From contig CAYFLU010000169.1 in the NCBI GenBank assembly GCA_964343975.1, positions 1-7,117 of the forward strand: a DNA stretch of 7,117 bases. The letters are read 5' to 3'. Below are positions 1 to 5,995 of the stretch, piece by piece. How positions within the stretch are numbered: position 1 is the first letter of the stretch; each line of letters starts with the position of its first letter. Position numbers and translations under genes: made by a program. Origin of the DNA: SCUN01 sp964343975 (GTDB taxonomy: Bacteria > Acidobacteriota > Vicinamibacteria > Vicinamibacterales > SCN-69-37). Under the pieces are notes generated by a model. That model saw only the letters and a program-made list of their open reading frames with translations. It did no database searches and was not told the origin of the DNA.

Positions 1-39
1 AACTCACGAACTGAACCCGGCACGCGGGACCCGGGCCCC

Positions 40-711
40 CTACTTAGTTGTGATCTTGAACGTGAGGGTTTTGCCGTCTCTGAGGACGTCCATCGTCGAC
101 TCGTCGCGGGTTTGCGCGGCGGCGGCGAGGCGGATGGCGGCGGCAAGGCTGTCGAGTGGTTCGCCGTTCACGCGCTGGATGATGTCGCCGTTCTTCAAGC
201 CGATCTGCGCGATCACGCTGTCGGCTTTGATCTCCGTCAACTGAAAGCCGTCCATCACGGTGCGGCCGTCGACCGTGGCCATGTGCGGGGTGGCGAGCGC
301 GGCCGTGAGGAGCTCCGACAAGTTCACGCGATAGTGCTCGACCGCCGCTTTCGGCACGGCGATCGTGGCGCCACGGGCGGTCATGCGCACGTCGGGAGCG
401 GCGATGGGCGCCGGTTCCGGCGCGTTGGCCGTGGCGTTGCGCGTAAAGCCGAGCACTTCGAGCCGTCCGGTCAACACATTGCGCACGAGCACCGAGCGCT
501 CGCGCACGGAGACGACGTCGGCGACGGCGCACACACGTTGTCCGGCGCGGACGAGTGACGTCTCCGTGGCGCCGGGACATTTGATGATCGCAATCGACAG
601 TGCCGGTGTTTCGGCATTCACCGATGCGCCGACCAATGACACGGGCAGTGCAGAGGCGGGCACGAACCACCACACCGCCATCGCACGGGCCAACACGCCG
701 GTCAGCATCAT
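40..711 (-). CDS. gspC: GspC-like type II secretion protein with C-terminal PDZ domain
   Basis: Probable inner-membrane-anchored periplasmic protein resembling GspC, which links the inner-membrane platform of the type II secretion system to the outer-membrane secretin. With the ATG at 711 it has 223 residues. Residues 1-31 are a hydrophobic N-terminal anchor. Residues about 38-90 resemble the GspC homology region (a GQRV...VLVRN..TGRLEVLGF pattern) and carry two cysteines, C45 and C61, that could form a disulfide. A Pro/Ala linker follows, then a segment with NLSELLTAALATPH as seen before the GspC PDZ domain, and a PDZ domain at about 154-223 (GLKNGDIIQRVNGEPL at 171-186). The frame also allows a TTG start at 744, which would add a basic leader (RRLRH), favourable for a membrane anchor. 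However, it has no Shine-Dalgarno sequence, and a good promoter lies inside that extension, so I prefer 711 (or GTG at 714). Other gsp genes, if present, lie off the left edge. A stand-alone PDZ protein is the alternative. Confidence 0.72.
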   Translation of the reverse strand: MMLTGVLARAMAVWWFVPASALPVSLVGASVNAETPALSIAIIKCPGATETSLVRAGQRVCAVADVVSVRERSVLVRNVLTGRLEVLGFTRNATANAPEPAPIAAPDVRMTARGATIAVPKAAVEHYRVNLSELLTAALATPHMATVDGRTVMDGFQLTEIKADSVIAQIGLKNGDIIQRVNGEPLDSLAAAIRLAAAAQTRDESTMDVLRDGKTLTFKITTK

Positions 712-720
712 CACTTGGGC

Positions 721-748
721 ATTATGACGAAGACGGCGCGCCAATCAA
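721..748 (-). promoter_or_regulatory. Promoter of the GspC-like gene (-35 TTGATT, -10 CATAAT)
   Basis: On the minus strand, TTGATT (748-743, 4 of 6 matches to TTGACA) is followed after 16 bases by CATAAT (726-721, 5 of 6 matches to TATAAT). The ATG at 711 lies 9 bases beyond the -10, so transcription should start at or within a few bases of the start codon. The 8-base palindrome GGCGCGCC (735-742) sits in the spacer and could be an operator half or chance in GC-rich DNA. Confidence 0.5.
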
Positions 749-754
749 CGGGAC

Positions 755-760
755 TAGAAT
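755..760 (+). promoter_or_regulatory. -10 element of thiM (TAGAAT)
   Basis: TAGAAT matches TATAAT at 5 of 6 positions and ends 9 bases before the thiM ATG at 770. There is no Shine-Dalgarno sequence in the interval GACGCCGAC, so the mRNA is probably leaderless or nearly so. No convincing -35 is visible. The element lies just outside the promoter of the divergent GspC-like gene, so the two polymerase footprints would overlap within the 58-base gap. Confidence 0.45.
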
Positions 761-769
761 GACGCCGAC

Positions 770-1555
770 ATGGCCGCGACCACGCTCGAACGCATCCGCC
801 ACGACGCTCCGCTCGTGCACAACATCACCAACTTCGTCGTGATGAATCAGACGGCGAACGCGCTGCTCGCCGTGGGCGCCTCGCCCGTGATGGCCCACGC
901 GCTCGAGGAAGTGGAAGACATGGTCGGCTTTGCGCGGGCACTCGTCATCAACATCGGCACGTTGAGTCCCACGTGGGTCGAGGCGATGTTGAAAGCGGGC
1001 CGCGCGGCGGTCGCGCGTAACGTACCGATCGTGCTCGACCCGGTGGGCTGCGGCGCGACACCGTATCGGACGGAGACCTCGACGCGGCTCTTCAACGAGT
1101 TGAGACCCACGATCGTGCGCGGGAACGCGTCGGAGATTCTGGCGTTGGCCGGCGGTGTGGGTGGCACCAAGGGCGTGGACAGCAGCCACTCGACCGATGC
1201 GGTGGCGGATGCCGCGGCGGCGTTCGCACGCGAGCGCGGGTGCGTGTTGTCGATCAGCGGCAAGGACGACCTCATCCTCGACGGCACCCGGATGGCGCGC
1301 GTGCACAACGGGCATCCGATCATGACGTCGATCACGGGCATGGGCTGCACGGCGTCGGCCATCACCGGCGCCGCCGCCGCGGTCGCGGCCTCGCCGTTCG
1401 AGGCCGCGCTCGATGCCATGACGATCATGGGCGTCGCCGGAGAAATCGCCGCTGACGCCTCGCGCGGACCGGGCTCGTTCGTGCCCGCGTTCCTCGACAC
1501 GCTCTGGGTGCTCGATCGGGCTACGTTGGCCGCACGCGCGCGGATCAGCGCCTGA
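770..1555 (+). CDS. thiM: Hydroxyethylthiazole kinase ThiM
   Basis: Cytoplasmic thiamine-salvage enzyme that phosphorylates 4-methyl-5-(2-hydroxyethyl)thiazole with ATP, making the thiazole phosphate that ThiE joins to the pyrimidine. The 261 residues match the usual family length of about 260-270. Family landmarks in order: the substrate-site stretch LVHNITNFVVMN (15-26) and ALLAVGASPVMAHA (31-44), the DPVGCGAT segment (90-97), IVRGNASEI (115-123), a (S/T)G..D.I.DG-type strand at 163-172, and the ATP/anion-hole motif TGMGCTASA (189-197) with the conserved cysteine at C193. The ATG at 770 sits 9 bases after a -10-like TAGAAT. No TPP riboswitch is possible in the 58-base divergent gap, and no other thiamine gene is in the window, so this looks like a stand-alone salvage gene. 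Its stop overlaps the next start as TGATG, so the two could be translationally coupled. Confidence 0.95.
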   Translation: MAATTLERIRHDAPLVHNITNFVVMNQTANALLAVGASPVMAHALEEVEDMVGFARALVINIGTLSPTWVEAMLKAGRAAVARNVPIVLDPVGCGATPYRTETSTRLFNELRPTIVRGNASEILALAGGVGGTKGVDSSHSTDAVADAAAAFARERGCVLSISGKDDLILDGTRMARVHNGHPIMTSITGMGCTASAITGAAAAVAASPFEAALDAMTIMGVAGEIAADASRGPGSFVPAFLDTLWVLDRATLAARARISA

Positions 1556-2127
1556 TGATCACGACGAAGCCGCGCGGTCAGGGCACCGGCCTCGGGTTGT
1601 CGACCGTGCACGGCATCGTCGCGCAGAATCGCGGCTTCATCACGGTGACGTCCTCGATCGGCGCCCGCACCGAGTTCCAGATCTTCCTGCCCAAATCACG
1701 CAAGCCGCTGCACGCCACGACGCAGACCGAAGACGCCTGGGTTATCGGCCGCGGCGAATCGGTGCTGATCGTCGAAGATGAGCTGCCGCTGCTCGACATG
1801 ATGCGTGCGATGGTGAAGCTCATGAACTTCACGCCGATTCTCTGCAGCACGCCGGAAGAGGCGCTGGCACGCGCGTCGGATCCCGCGGTGCGTATGGACG
1901 CCGTGCTGAGCGACGTCATCATGCCGGGGATGAACGGCCGTCAATTGCTGACGCGCCTCCGCGCGCTGCGCCCGGGTCTGCCGTGCCTGTTTGTCTCGGG
2001 ATACACCGCCGATGTGCTCGCGCGCACCGGCGTCACGGGCGAAGACGAAGCCTTTCTGGCCAAACCGTTCACGAGCCGGGCGCTGGCGGAGAAACTGCGC
2101 GCCGTGCTCGACGCCGCTCCGCGGTAA
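1555..2127 (+). CDS. Truncated hybrid histidine kinase: ATPase tail plus receiver domain
   Basis: This 190-residue product is the C-terminal end of a hybrid sensor kinase. Residues 3-46 are the end of a HATPase domain: TTKPRGQGTGLGLSTVHGIV (the ATP-lid/G2 region) followed by a typical closing strand ending IFLP. The sensor, the phosphoacceptor-histidine helix and the N and G1 boxes of the ATPase are absent, so it cannot act as a kinase. Residues about 68-187 are a complete receiver domain with acidic pair E74/D75, phosphoacceptor D120 (SDVIMPGMNG context), S148 and K170 (AKPF). The receiver could still accept phosphate from another kinase. Homology to kinases begins almost exactly at the start codon (MITTKP where FFTTKP is usual), one base into the thiM stop, which marks a deletion or recombination joint near 1553-1561. 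It may be a remnant or a working single-domain regulator coupled to thiM. An assembly joint is also possible. Confidence 0.8.
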   Translation: MITTKPRGQGTGLGLSTVHGIVAQNRGFITVTSSIGARTEFQIFLPKSRKPLHATTQTEDAWVIGRGESVLIVEDELPLLDMMRAMVKLMNFTPILCSTPEEALARASDPAVRMDAVLSDVIMPGMNGRQLLTRLRALRPGLPCLFVSGYTADVLARTGVTGEDEAFLAKPFTSRALAEKLRAVLDAAPR

Positions 2128-2153
2128 TCGACCCAGTAGCGCGCGATTCCTCC

Positions 2154-2159
2154 TACAAT
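2154..2159 (+). promoter_or_regulatory. -10 element of the propeller-protein gene (TACAAT)
   Basis: TACAAT (5 of 6 matches to TATAAT) ends 7 bases before the ATG at 2167, which puts the expected transcription start at the start codon itself. No Shine-Dalgarno sequence precedes the ATG. TCGACC at 2128-2133 is a weak -35 candidate but lies 20 bases upstream, longer than the usual spacing. Confidence 0.5.
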
Positions 2160-2166
2160 CGCCGCT

Positions 2167-4836
2167 ATGAAGAAGCTCGCCCTGGCGATCATGGCCGGCC
2201 TCGTCTGCGGACAGGTCTCGTCGGCCCAGCAAACACCCGCCGCCGTCACGAACATCGTGAACAGCGTGCAGATGCGCAACATCGGCCCGTTCCGGTCGGC
2301 CGCCTGGGTCACGGCGATCGCGATCCCCGACGCGCCCCAGCACGACCACCTCTACACGATCTACGCCGCGGTGCGCAGTGGCGGCCTGTGGAAGACCACC
2401 ACGAACGGCGTGACGTGGGAACCGGTCACCGATCAGATCGGCACGATCGCGTCGGTCGGCGCCGTCGCCGTGGCGCCGAGCAACAGCAACATCGTGTGGG
2501 TCGGCGGCGGCGATCAGGCCAACGCGCGCTCGTCGATGTCGGGCGATGGCGTCTTCAAGTCCACCGATGCCGGCAAGACCTGGCAGCCAATGGGCCTCCC
2601 CGACTCGCACCACATCGCGCGCATCGTCATCCACCCGAAGAATCCCGACATCGTCTATGTCGCGGCCATGGGGCACTTGTTTTCCCGAAACGAAGAACGC
2701 GGCGTGTTCCGCACGATGGATGGCGGCAAGACGTGGAAGAAGGTGCTGTATGTGAACGACGGCGTCGGCGCGATCGATCTCGTGATCAATCTGAAAACGC
2801 CGACGCAGGTGTTCGCGGCGCTCTATGACAAGGAACGGTTCCCCTGGGAAATCCGCGAGAGCGGCCCGGAGAGCGGCGTCTATCGCACGGATGACGGCGG
2901 CGAGAAGTGGACGCGCCTGACCAACGGCCTGCCGAGCGGCAAGATCGGACGCATCGGTCTTGATCTCTACCAGAAGAATCCGTTGATCGTGTACGCGCTG
3001 CTCGAAAACCAGAATCCGAAGGGCGGCGCCACGGGTCCGGTGAATTCCACGAGCCCACTCGCGCAGGGCATTATCGGCAATGAGCTGTATCGCACCGACG
3101 ACGGCGGGAAGACGTGGCGGAAGGTGAGCGGCGACGTCAACGTTGCGGGCGGCAAAGCGCCGTACTCGTTCAATCAGATCAAGATCGACCCTTTCAACGA
3201 TCAGGTCGTCGTCGTCAACAGCGACTCGATGTTCCAGACGAAGGACGGCGGCAAGACGTGGACACAGGATTTCATGCGCGGCACGTTCGGCGATTTCCGC
3301 TGCATGTGGTGGGATCCGCAGGATGAAGACCGCGTGATGACCTGCAGCGACGGCGGCGTGAGCATCTCCTACGACCGCGGCAAGACGGCCGAAGCGTTCC
3401 CGAATCTGAAGGTCGGCGAGGCCTACGCGCTCGGCGTCGACATGGACGATCCGTATCACGTCTATGCCGGCTTCCAGGATCACGACTCCTGGAAGGGCCC
3501 GGTGAACTCGCGCTGGGGTTCGATCTCGCTCGAGGAATGGGTGACGGTCGGGCCGGGTGACGGCATGTACAACATGGTCGACCCCACCGACAGCCGCTGG
3601 GCGTACAACACGCGCGAACTCGGCTCGATGGGCCGCATGGATCAGAAGACCGGCGTGCGCACCGACATCTCTCCGGGCCGCGCCAACTCGGGCAACCCGC
3701 CGCTCCGCTACAACTGGATCGCGCCGATCGCGATGTCGCCGCACAACCCGTCGATCATCTACGCCGGCGCGCAGAAGCTCTTCCGCTCGCTCAACCGCGG
3801 CGACAAGTGGGAAGAGATCAGCCCCGATCTCACGACGAACGACGCGACGAAGACCGGCAAGAACGTGCCGTTCTGCACGATCACGTCGATCTCGGAGAGC
3901 CCGCTCACGGCCGGTGTGATCTGGATCGGCACCGACGATGGCAAGGTGCAGCTGACGAAGAACCACGGCGGCGCGTGGACGGATCTCACTCCGGCGCTCA
4001 CGAAGGCCGGCGCACCGGCCGAGCGATGGGTGAGCCGTGTGTTCGCGTCACCGCATCACGCCGGCACGGCGTTCGTGTCGAAGAACGGCATGCGCAACGA
4101 CGACTTCCGGCCGTTCCTCTACAAGACGACCGACTACGGCGCCACGTGGACGTCGATCAGCGGCAACCTCCCCACCTACGCGATCAACGTGGTCGTGCAG
4201 GACAAGAAGAACGCGAATCTGCTGTACGTGGGCAACGATCGCGGCGTGTGGGTCACGTTCGACGGCGGCGGCCAGTGGACGCGGCTCCTCGCGAACCTGC
4301 CGGCCGTGGCGGTGCACGACCTGACGATTCATCCGCGCGAGAACGACCTCGTGCTGGCGACCTACGGTCGCGGCCTGTGGACGGGCGACGTGTCGTTCCT
4401 GCCGGAAGTGACGCCGGCCATGCTCGACAAGGCCGCGTATCTCTTCGACATCGAACCGAAGGCGAAGTACGGCTTCGGCACGCAGGGCATGAACTATCGC
4501 CTCTTCGGCGACAAGTACCTCGAAGTGCCGAACGAGCCCGAGGCGATCGTCATCAACTACTACCTCAAGGCCGATCAGGCGTCGGGCGCGAAGATCACGG
4601 TGACCGACACGAACGGGCGCGTGATGCGGCAGCTCGACGGTCCGGGCAAGGCGGGACTGAATCGCGTGCTGTGGCCGCTCAATGGCGGCGGTGGCCGCGG
4701 CGCGGGTGGTGGCGGCCGCGGTGGCGGCGCCCCGGCTGCGATCGTGCCGACGGTCGGCGACTACACGGTGACGATTGAAGTGGCGGGTGAAAAGCTCGCC
4801 AAGCCCGCGAAGGTGCGCGAGCGCATCGGCGGCTAG
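2167..4836 (+). CDS. Secreted Asp-box beta-propeller protein, VPS10/sortilin-like
   Basis: Exported 889-residue protein of the BNR/Asp-box, VPS10-like class that is expanded in Acidobacteriota and relatives. Its biochemical role is unknown; such proteins are often labelled glycosyl hydrolase without proof. Residues 1-20 form a signal peptide (MKK, hydrophobic core, probable cleavage after VSSA). Asp-box motifs of the S/T-x-D/N-x-G-x-x-W type start near residues 77, 132, 183, 241, 310, 358, 541, 597, 654 and 697, with a degenerate copy near 401 lacking the Trp. The spacing suggests one or two propellers. Residues about 755-889 form a beta-rich tail with GLNRVLWPLN followed by a Gly/Arg-rich insert (about 839-854) and a final GDYTVTIEVAGEKL strand region, as in the Ig/FN3-like end domain of these proteins. 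The protein stops soon after this domain, without any further C-terminal extension. The start is supported by the signal peptide and by the adjacent -10 element. I see no catalytic motif that would identify a substrate. Confidence 0.88.
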   Translation: MKKLALAIMAGLVCGQVSSAQQTPAAVTNIVNSVQMRNIGPFRSAAWVTAIAIPDAPQHDHLYTIYAAVRSGGLWKTTTNGVTWEPVTDQIGTIASVGAVAVAPSNSNIVWVGGGDQANARSSMSGDGVFKSTDAGKTWQPMGLPDSHHIARIVIHPKNPDIVYVAAMGHLFSRNEERGVFRTMDGGKTWKKVLYVNDGVGAIDLVINLKTPTQVFAALYDKERFPWEIRESGPESGVYRTDDGGEKWTRLTNGLPSGKIGRIGLDLYQKNPLIVYALLENQNPKGGATGPVNSTSPLAQGIIGNELYRTDDGGKTWRKVSGDVNVAGGKAPYSFNQIKIDPFNDQVVVVNSDSMFQTKDGGKTWTQDFMRGTFGDFRCMWWDPQDEDRVMTCSDGGVSISYDRGKTAEAFPNLKVGEAYALGVDMDDPYHVYAGFQDHDSWKGPVNSRWGSISLEEWVTVGPGDGMYNMVDPTDSRWAYNTRELGSMGRMDQKTGVRTDISPGRANSGNPPLRYNWIAPIAMSPHNPSIIYAGAQKLFRSLNRGDKWEEISPDLTTNDATKTGKNVPFCTITSISESPLTAGVIWIGTDDGKVQLTKNHGGAWTDLTPALTKAGAPAERWVSRVFASPHHAGTAFVSKNGMRNDDFRPFLYKTTDYGATWTSISGNLPTYAINVVVQDKKNANLLYVGNDRGVWVTFDGGGQWTRLLANLPAVAVHDLTIHPRENDLVLATYGRGLWTGDVSFLPEVTPAMLDKAAYLFDIEPKAKYGFGTQGMNYRLFGDKYLEVPNEPEAIVINYYLKADQASGAKITVTDTNGRVMRQLDGPGKAGLNRVLWPLNGGGGRGAGGGGRGGGAPAAIVPTVGDYTVTIEVAGEKLAKPAKVRERIGG

Positions 4837-4845
4837 ATGCAGGCA

Positions 4846-4878
4846 GCGAGCGGCGGCGCTACGAGCGCGGCCGCTCGC
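4846..4878. terminator. Hairpin between convergent genes, probable bidirectional terminator
   Basis: A near-perfect inverted repeat: a 9-base outer stem (4846-4854 GCGAGCGGC with 4870-4878 GCCGCTCGC), one G/G mismatch, then a 5-base inner stem (4856-4860 GCGCT with 4864-4868 AGCGC) around the triloop ACG. It begins 9 bases after the stop of the propeller gene and, read on the minus strand, contains the last codons and stop codon of the DinB gene. No T-run follows on either side, so it is not a classical intrinsic terminator. It could stop or protect both transcripts. Confidence 0.5.
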
Positions 4879-5410
4879 GATCGGTCAGCACGGGCAGGAA
4901 CTCGATCCACGGCCCGACGGCGTCGCGATATTGCTTCGCCATCACGCGGCTGATCTGCGCCAGGTGCCCGAGGTCGTGCACGACCCACGTCGAGAACAGC
5001 TGGCGCAACCTCACATTCCCGAACGACGGATGAATGCCGGTCGCCTCCAGATCCGTCGCTGACAGCCGCCAGCCGGCAAGCTCGGCGAGATTGGCGGCAC
5101 GCGCGCGTGCGAAGTCGTCGATCACGGCGCTGATCGGCTGTCCGGCATAGCGCGTTTTGTGCCGGAACCGGTCCACGCGCTCGAAGCGCGGCTCCGGACC
5201 GCCGCGCTGCGCGGCGCGGATCAGCCGCGCACGCACGAGCCAATCGCTCTCTTCGAGGTCCGCCATGTGCGCCACCACATCGAAGGCACTGAACGTGTCG
5301 GGGCCCTCATTTGGCCGCGTCCAGTCGTCGCTCAAGTCGCCGAGTAGTGCCCGAATCGCCGCCGGCGTCCGCGTCAGGACGTCCGTTGCGCGGGTCAGAT
5401 CGAACTCCAT
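4859..5410 (-). CDS. DinB/YfiT-superfamily putative metal-dependent protein
   Basis: A 183-residue protein of the DinB/YfiT four-helix-bundle superfamily. Members bind a divalent metal through three histidines; some are thiol transferases using bacillithiol or mycothiol, and most are uncharacterised. The three expected ligands are present: H48 in DVVAHMADLE at the end of the second helix, and H145 and H149 in the late-helix motif VHDLGHLAQISRVMAKQY. Length and motif order fit the DinB_2-type group. I place the start at the ATG at 5410, which is 5 bases after a perfect AGGAGG; a GTG at 5413 in frame is only 2 bases from it. No signal peptide is visible, so it should be cytoplasmic. The gene converges on the propeller gene and diverges from the lipoprotein gene. 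The thiol or substrate used cannot be told from the sequence. Confidence 0.85.
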   Translation of the reverse strand: MEFDLTRATDVLTRTPAAIRALLGDLSDDWTRPNEGPDTFSAFDVVAHMADLEESDWLVRARLIRAAQRGGPEPRFERVDRFRHKTRYAGQPISAVIDDFARARAANLAELAGWRLSATDLEATGIHPSFGNVRLRQLFSTWVVHDLGHLAQISRVMAKQYRDAVGPWIEFLPVLTDRERPRS

Positions 5411-5415
5411 CACGC

Positions 5416-5421
5416 CCTCCT
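5416..5421 (-). promoter_or_regulatory. Shine-Dalgarno AGGAGG for the DinB-family gene
   Basis: The plus-strand CCTCCT reads AGGAGG on the minus strand and ends 5 bases before the ATG at 5410. This decides the start in favour of 5410 over the GTG at 5413. It is the only strong ribosome binding site I find in front of a gene in this window; the others appear leaderless or nearly so. Confidence 0.75.
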
Positions 5422-5423
5422 GT

Positions 5424-5429
5424 TAGACT
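5424..5429 (+). promoter_or_regulatory. Possible -10 element of the lipoprotein gene (TAGACT)
   Basis: TAGACT matches TATAAT at four positions, including the key T1, A2 and T6, and carries an upstream TG-T context (TGTTAGACT). It ends 8 bases before the ATG at 5438, the same layout as the thiM and propeller-gene starts. A -35 would fall inside the DinB coding sequence and is not convincing. Confidence 0.35.
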
Positions 5430-5437
5430 GCTGAGCG

Positions 5438-5995
5438 ATGTCGATGTCGCGTGTCTTCATTGTCGCTCTCCTGGCGTGCTCGGTGGCCTGCGGTTCGAAA
5501 AAGGACGACCCCACCAAGTCGAACCTCGCGGCGTTTCAGTCCGGCGAACCGGTCAAGTTCGAGACACTCCAGGGCTTCCTGCCAGACGACGGCTACCTGA
5601 CGCGCGAGGGGTGGCACAAAAGCGACCTCACGGGCATGGCGCTGACGGTGCCGATTCGTGGCGCCCAGGCCTCGGTCACGTTGCGCAAAGACAACGCGGA
5701 AGTCGTCGTCGACATCGTCGACACGGTCTTCAATCAGTCGCTGTACGCGCCGGTGGCGGCGTTTCTCGCCGAGGGCTTCGAAGCGAAGGATGCGAAGGGC
5801 TACAAGCGGTCGATCACGATCCAGAATCAGCCGGCGTTCGAGGAATGGACGAGCGCGGATCGCACCGCGGGGCTCACGGTGCTCGTGGGCAAGCGCTATC
5901 TCGTGCACCTGCAGGCCACGGGGCTGCCGAGCACTGATGGCGTGAAGGCGATCGCGTCGCAGATCAACATGGCCAAGCTGGCCGACCTGAAGTAG
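5438..5995 (+). CDS. Putative lipoprotein of unknown function
   Basis: I do not recognise a named family for this 185-residue protein. Residues 1-18 look like a lipoprotein signal: R5, a short hydrophobic core VFIVALLA, and cysteines at C14 (LLAC) and C18 (SVAC). C18 is followed by the polar, charged GSKKDDPTKSN typical of a mature lipoprotein, while C14 fits the lipobox consensus better; either could be the lipidated residue. The mature part is alpha/beta in character, with no internal cysteine pair, no membrane segment and no recognisable catalytic motif. ATG codons at 5438 and 5444 are both in frame; the first is preferred because of the -10-like TAGACT 8 bases upstream. The gene diverges from the DinB-family gene across 27 bases, and its stop abuts the stop of the converging proline-racemase-family gene. 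Likely membrane-anchored facing the periplasm. Confidence 0.78.
   Translation: MSMSRVFIVALLACSVACGSKKDDPTKSNLAAFQSGEPVKFETLQGFLPDDGYLTREGWHKSDLTGMALTVPIRGAQASVTLRKDNAEVVVDIVDTVFNQSLYAPVAAFLAEGFEAKDAKGYKRSITIQNQPAFEEWTSADRTAGLTVLVGKRYLVHLQATGLPSTDGVKAIASQINMAKLADLK

Noticed and set aside
15..38. CCCGG/CCGGG inverted repeat downstream of the GspC-like gene as a terminator
   Set aside because: The arms are only 5 bases with a 10-base loop and no T-run, and such repeats are expected by chance in DNA this GC-rich. If gsp genes follow to the left, no terminator is expected here.
712..744. Upstream TTG start at 744 for the GspC-like gene, which adds a basic RRLRH leader
   Set aside because: It has no Shine-Dalgarno sequence, and the -10 hexamer at 721-726 lies inside the extension. 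The ATG at 711 fits the leaderless layout of the neighbours better, though the basic leader keeps this start possible.
712..769. TPP riboswitch in front of thiM
   Set aside because: The gap to the divergent gene is only 58 bases, no THI-box sequence is visible, and the -10 element sits 9 bases from the ATG.
1696..3966. Very long open frame of 756 codons on the minus strand, opposite the kinase remnant and propeller gene
   Set aside because: Its translation is dominated by Arg, Ala, His and Asp with no recognisable domain, the signature of an antisense shadow of GC-rich coding DNA. The plus-strand genes have clear family motifs throughout.
5971..5983. GGCCA-AGC-TGGCC hairpin near the end of the lipoprotein gene as a terminator
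   Set aside because: The stem is only 5 base pairs, lies within coding sequence and has no T-run after it.
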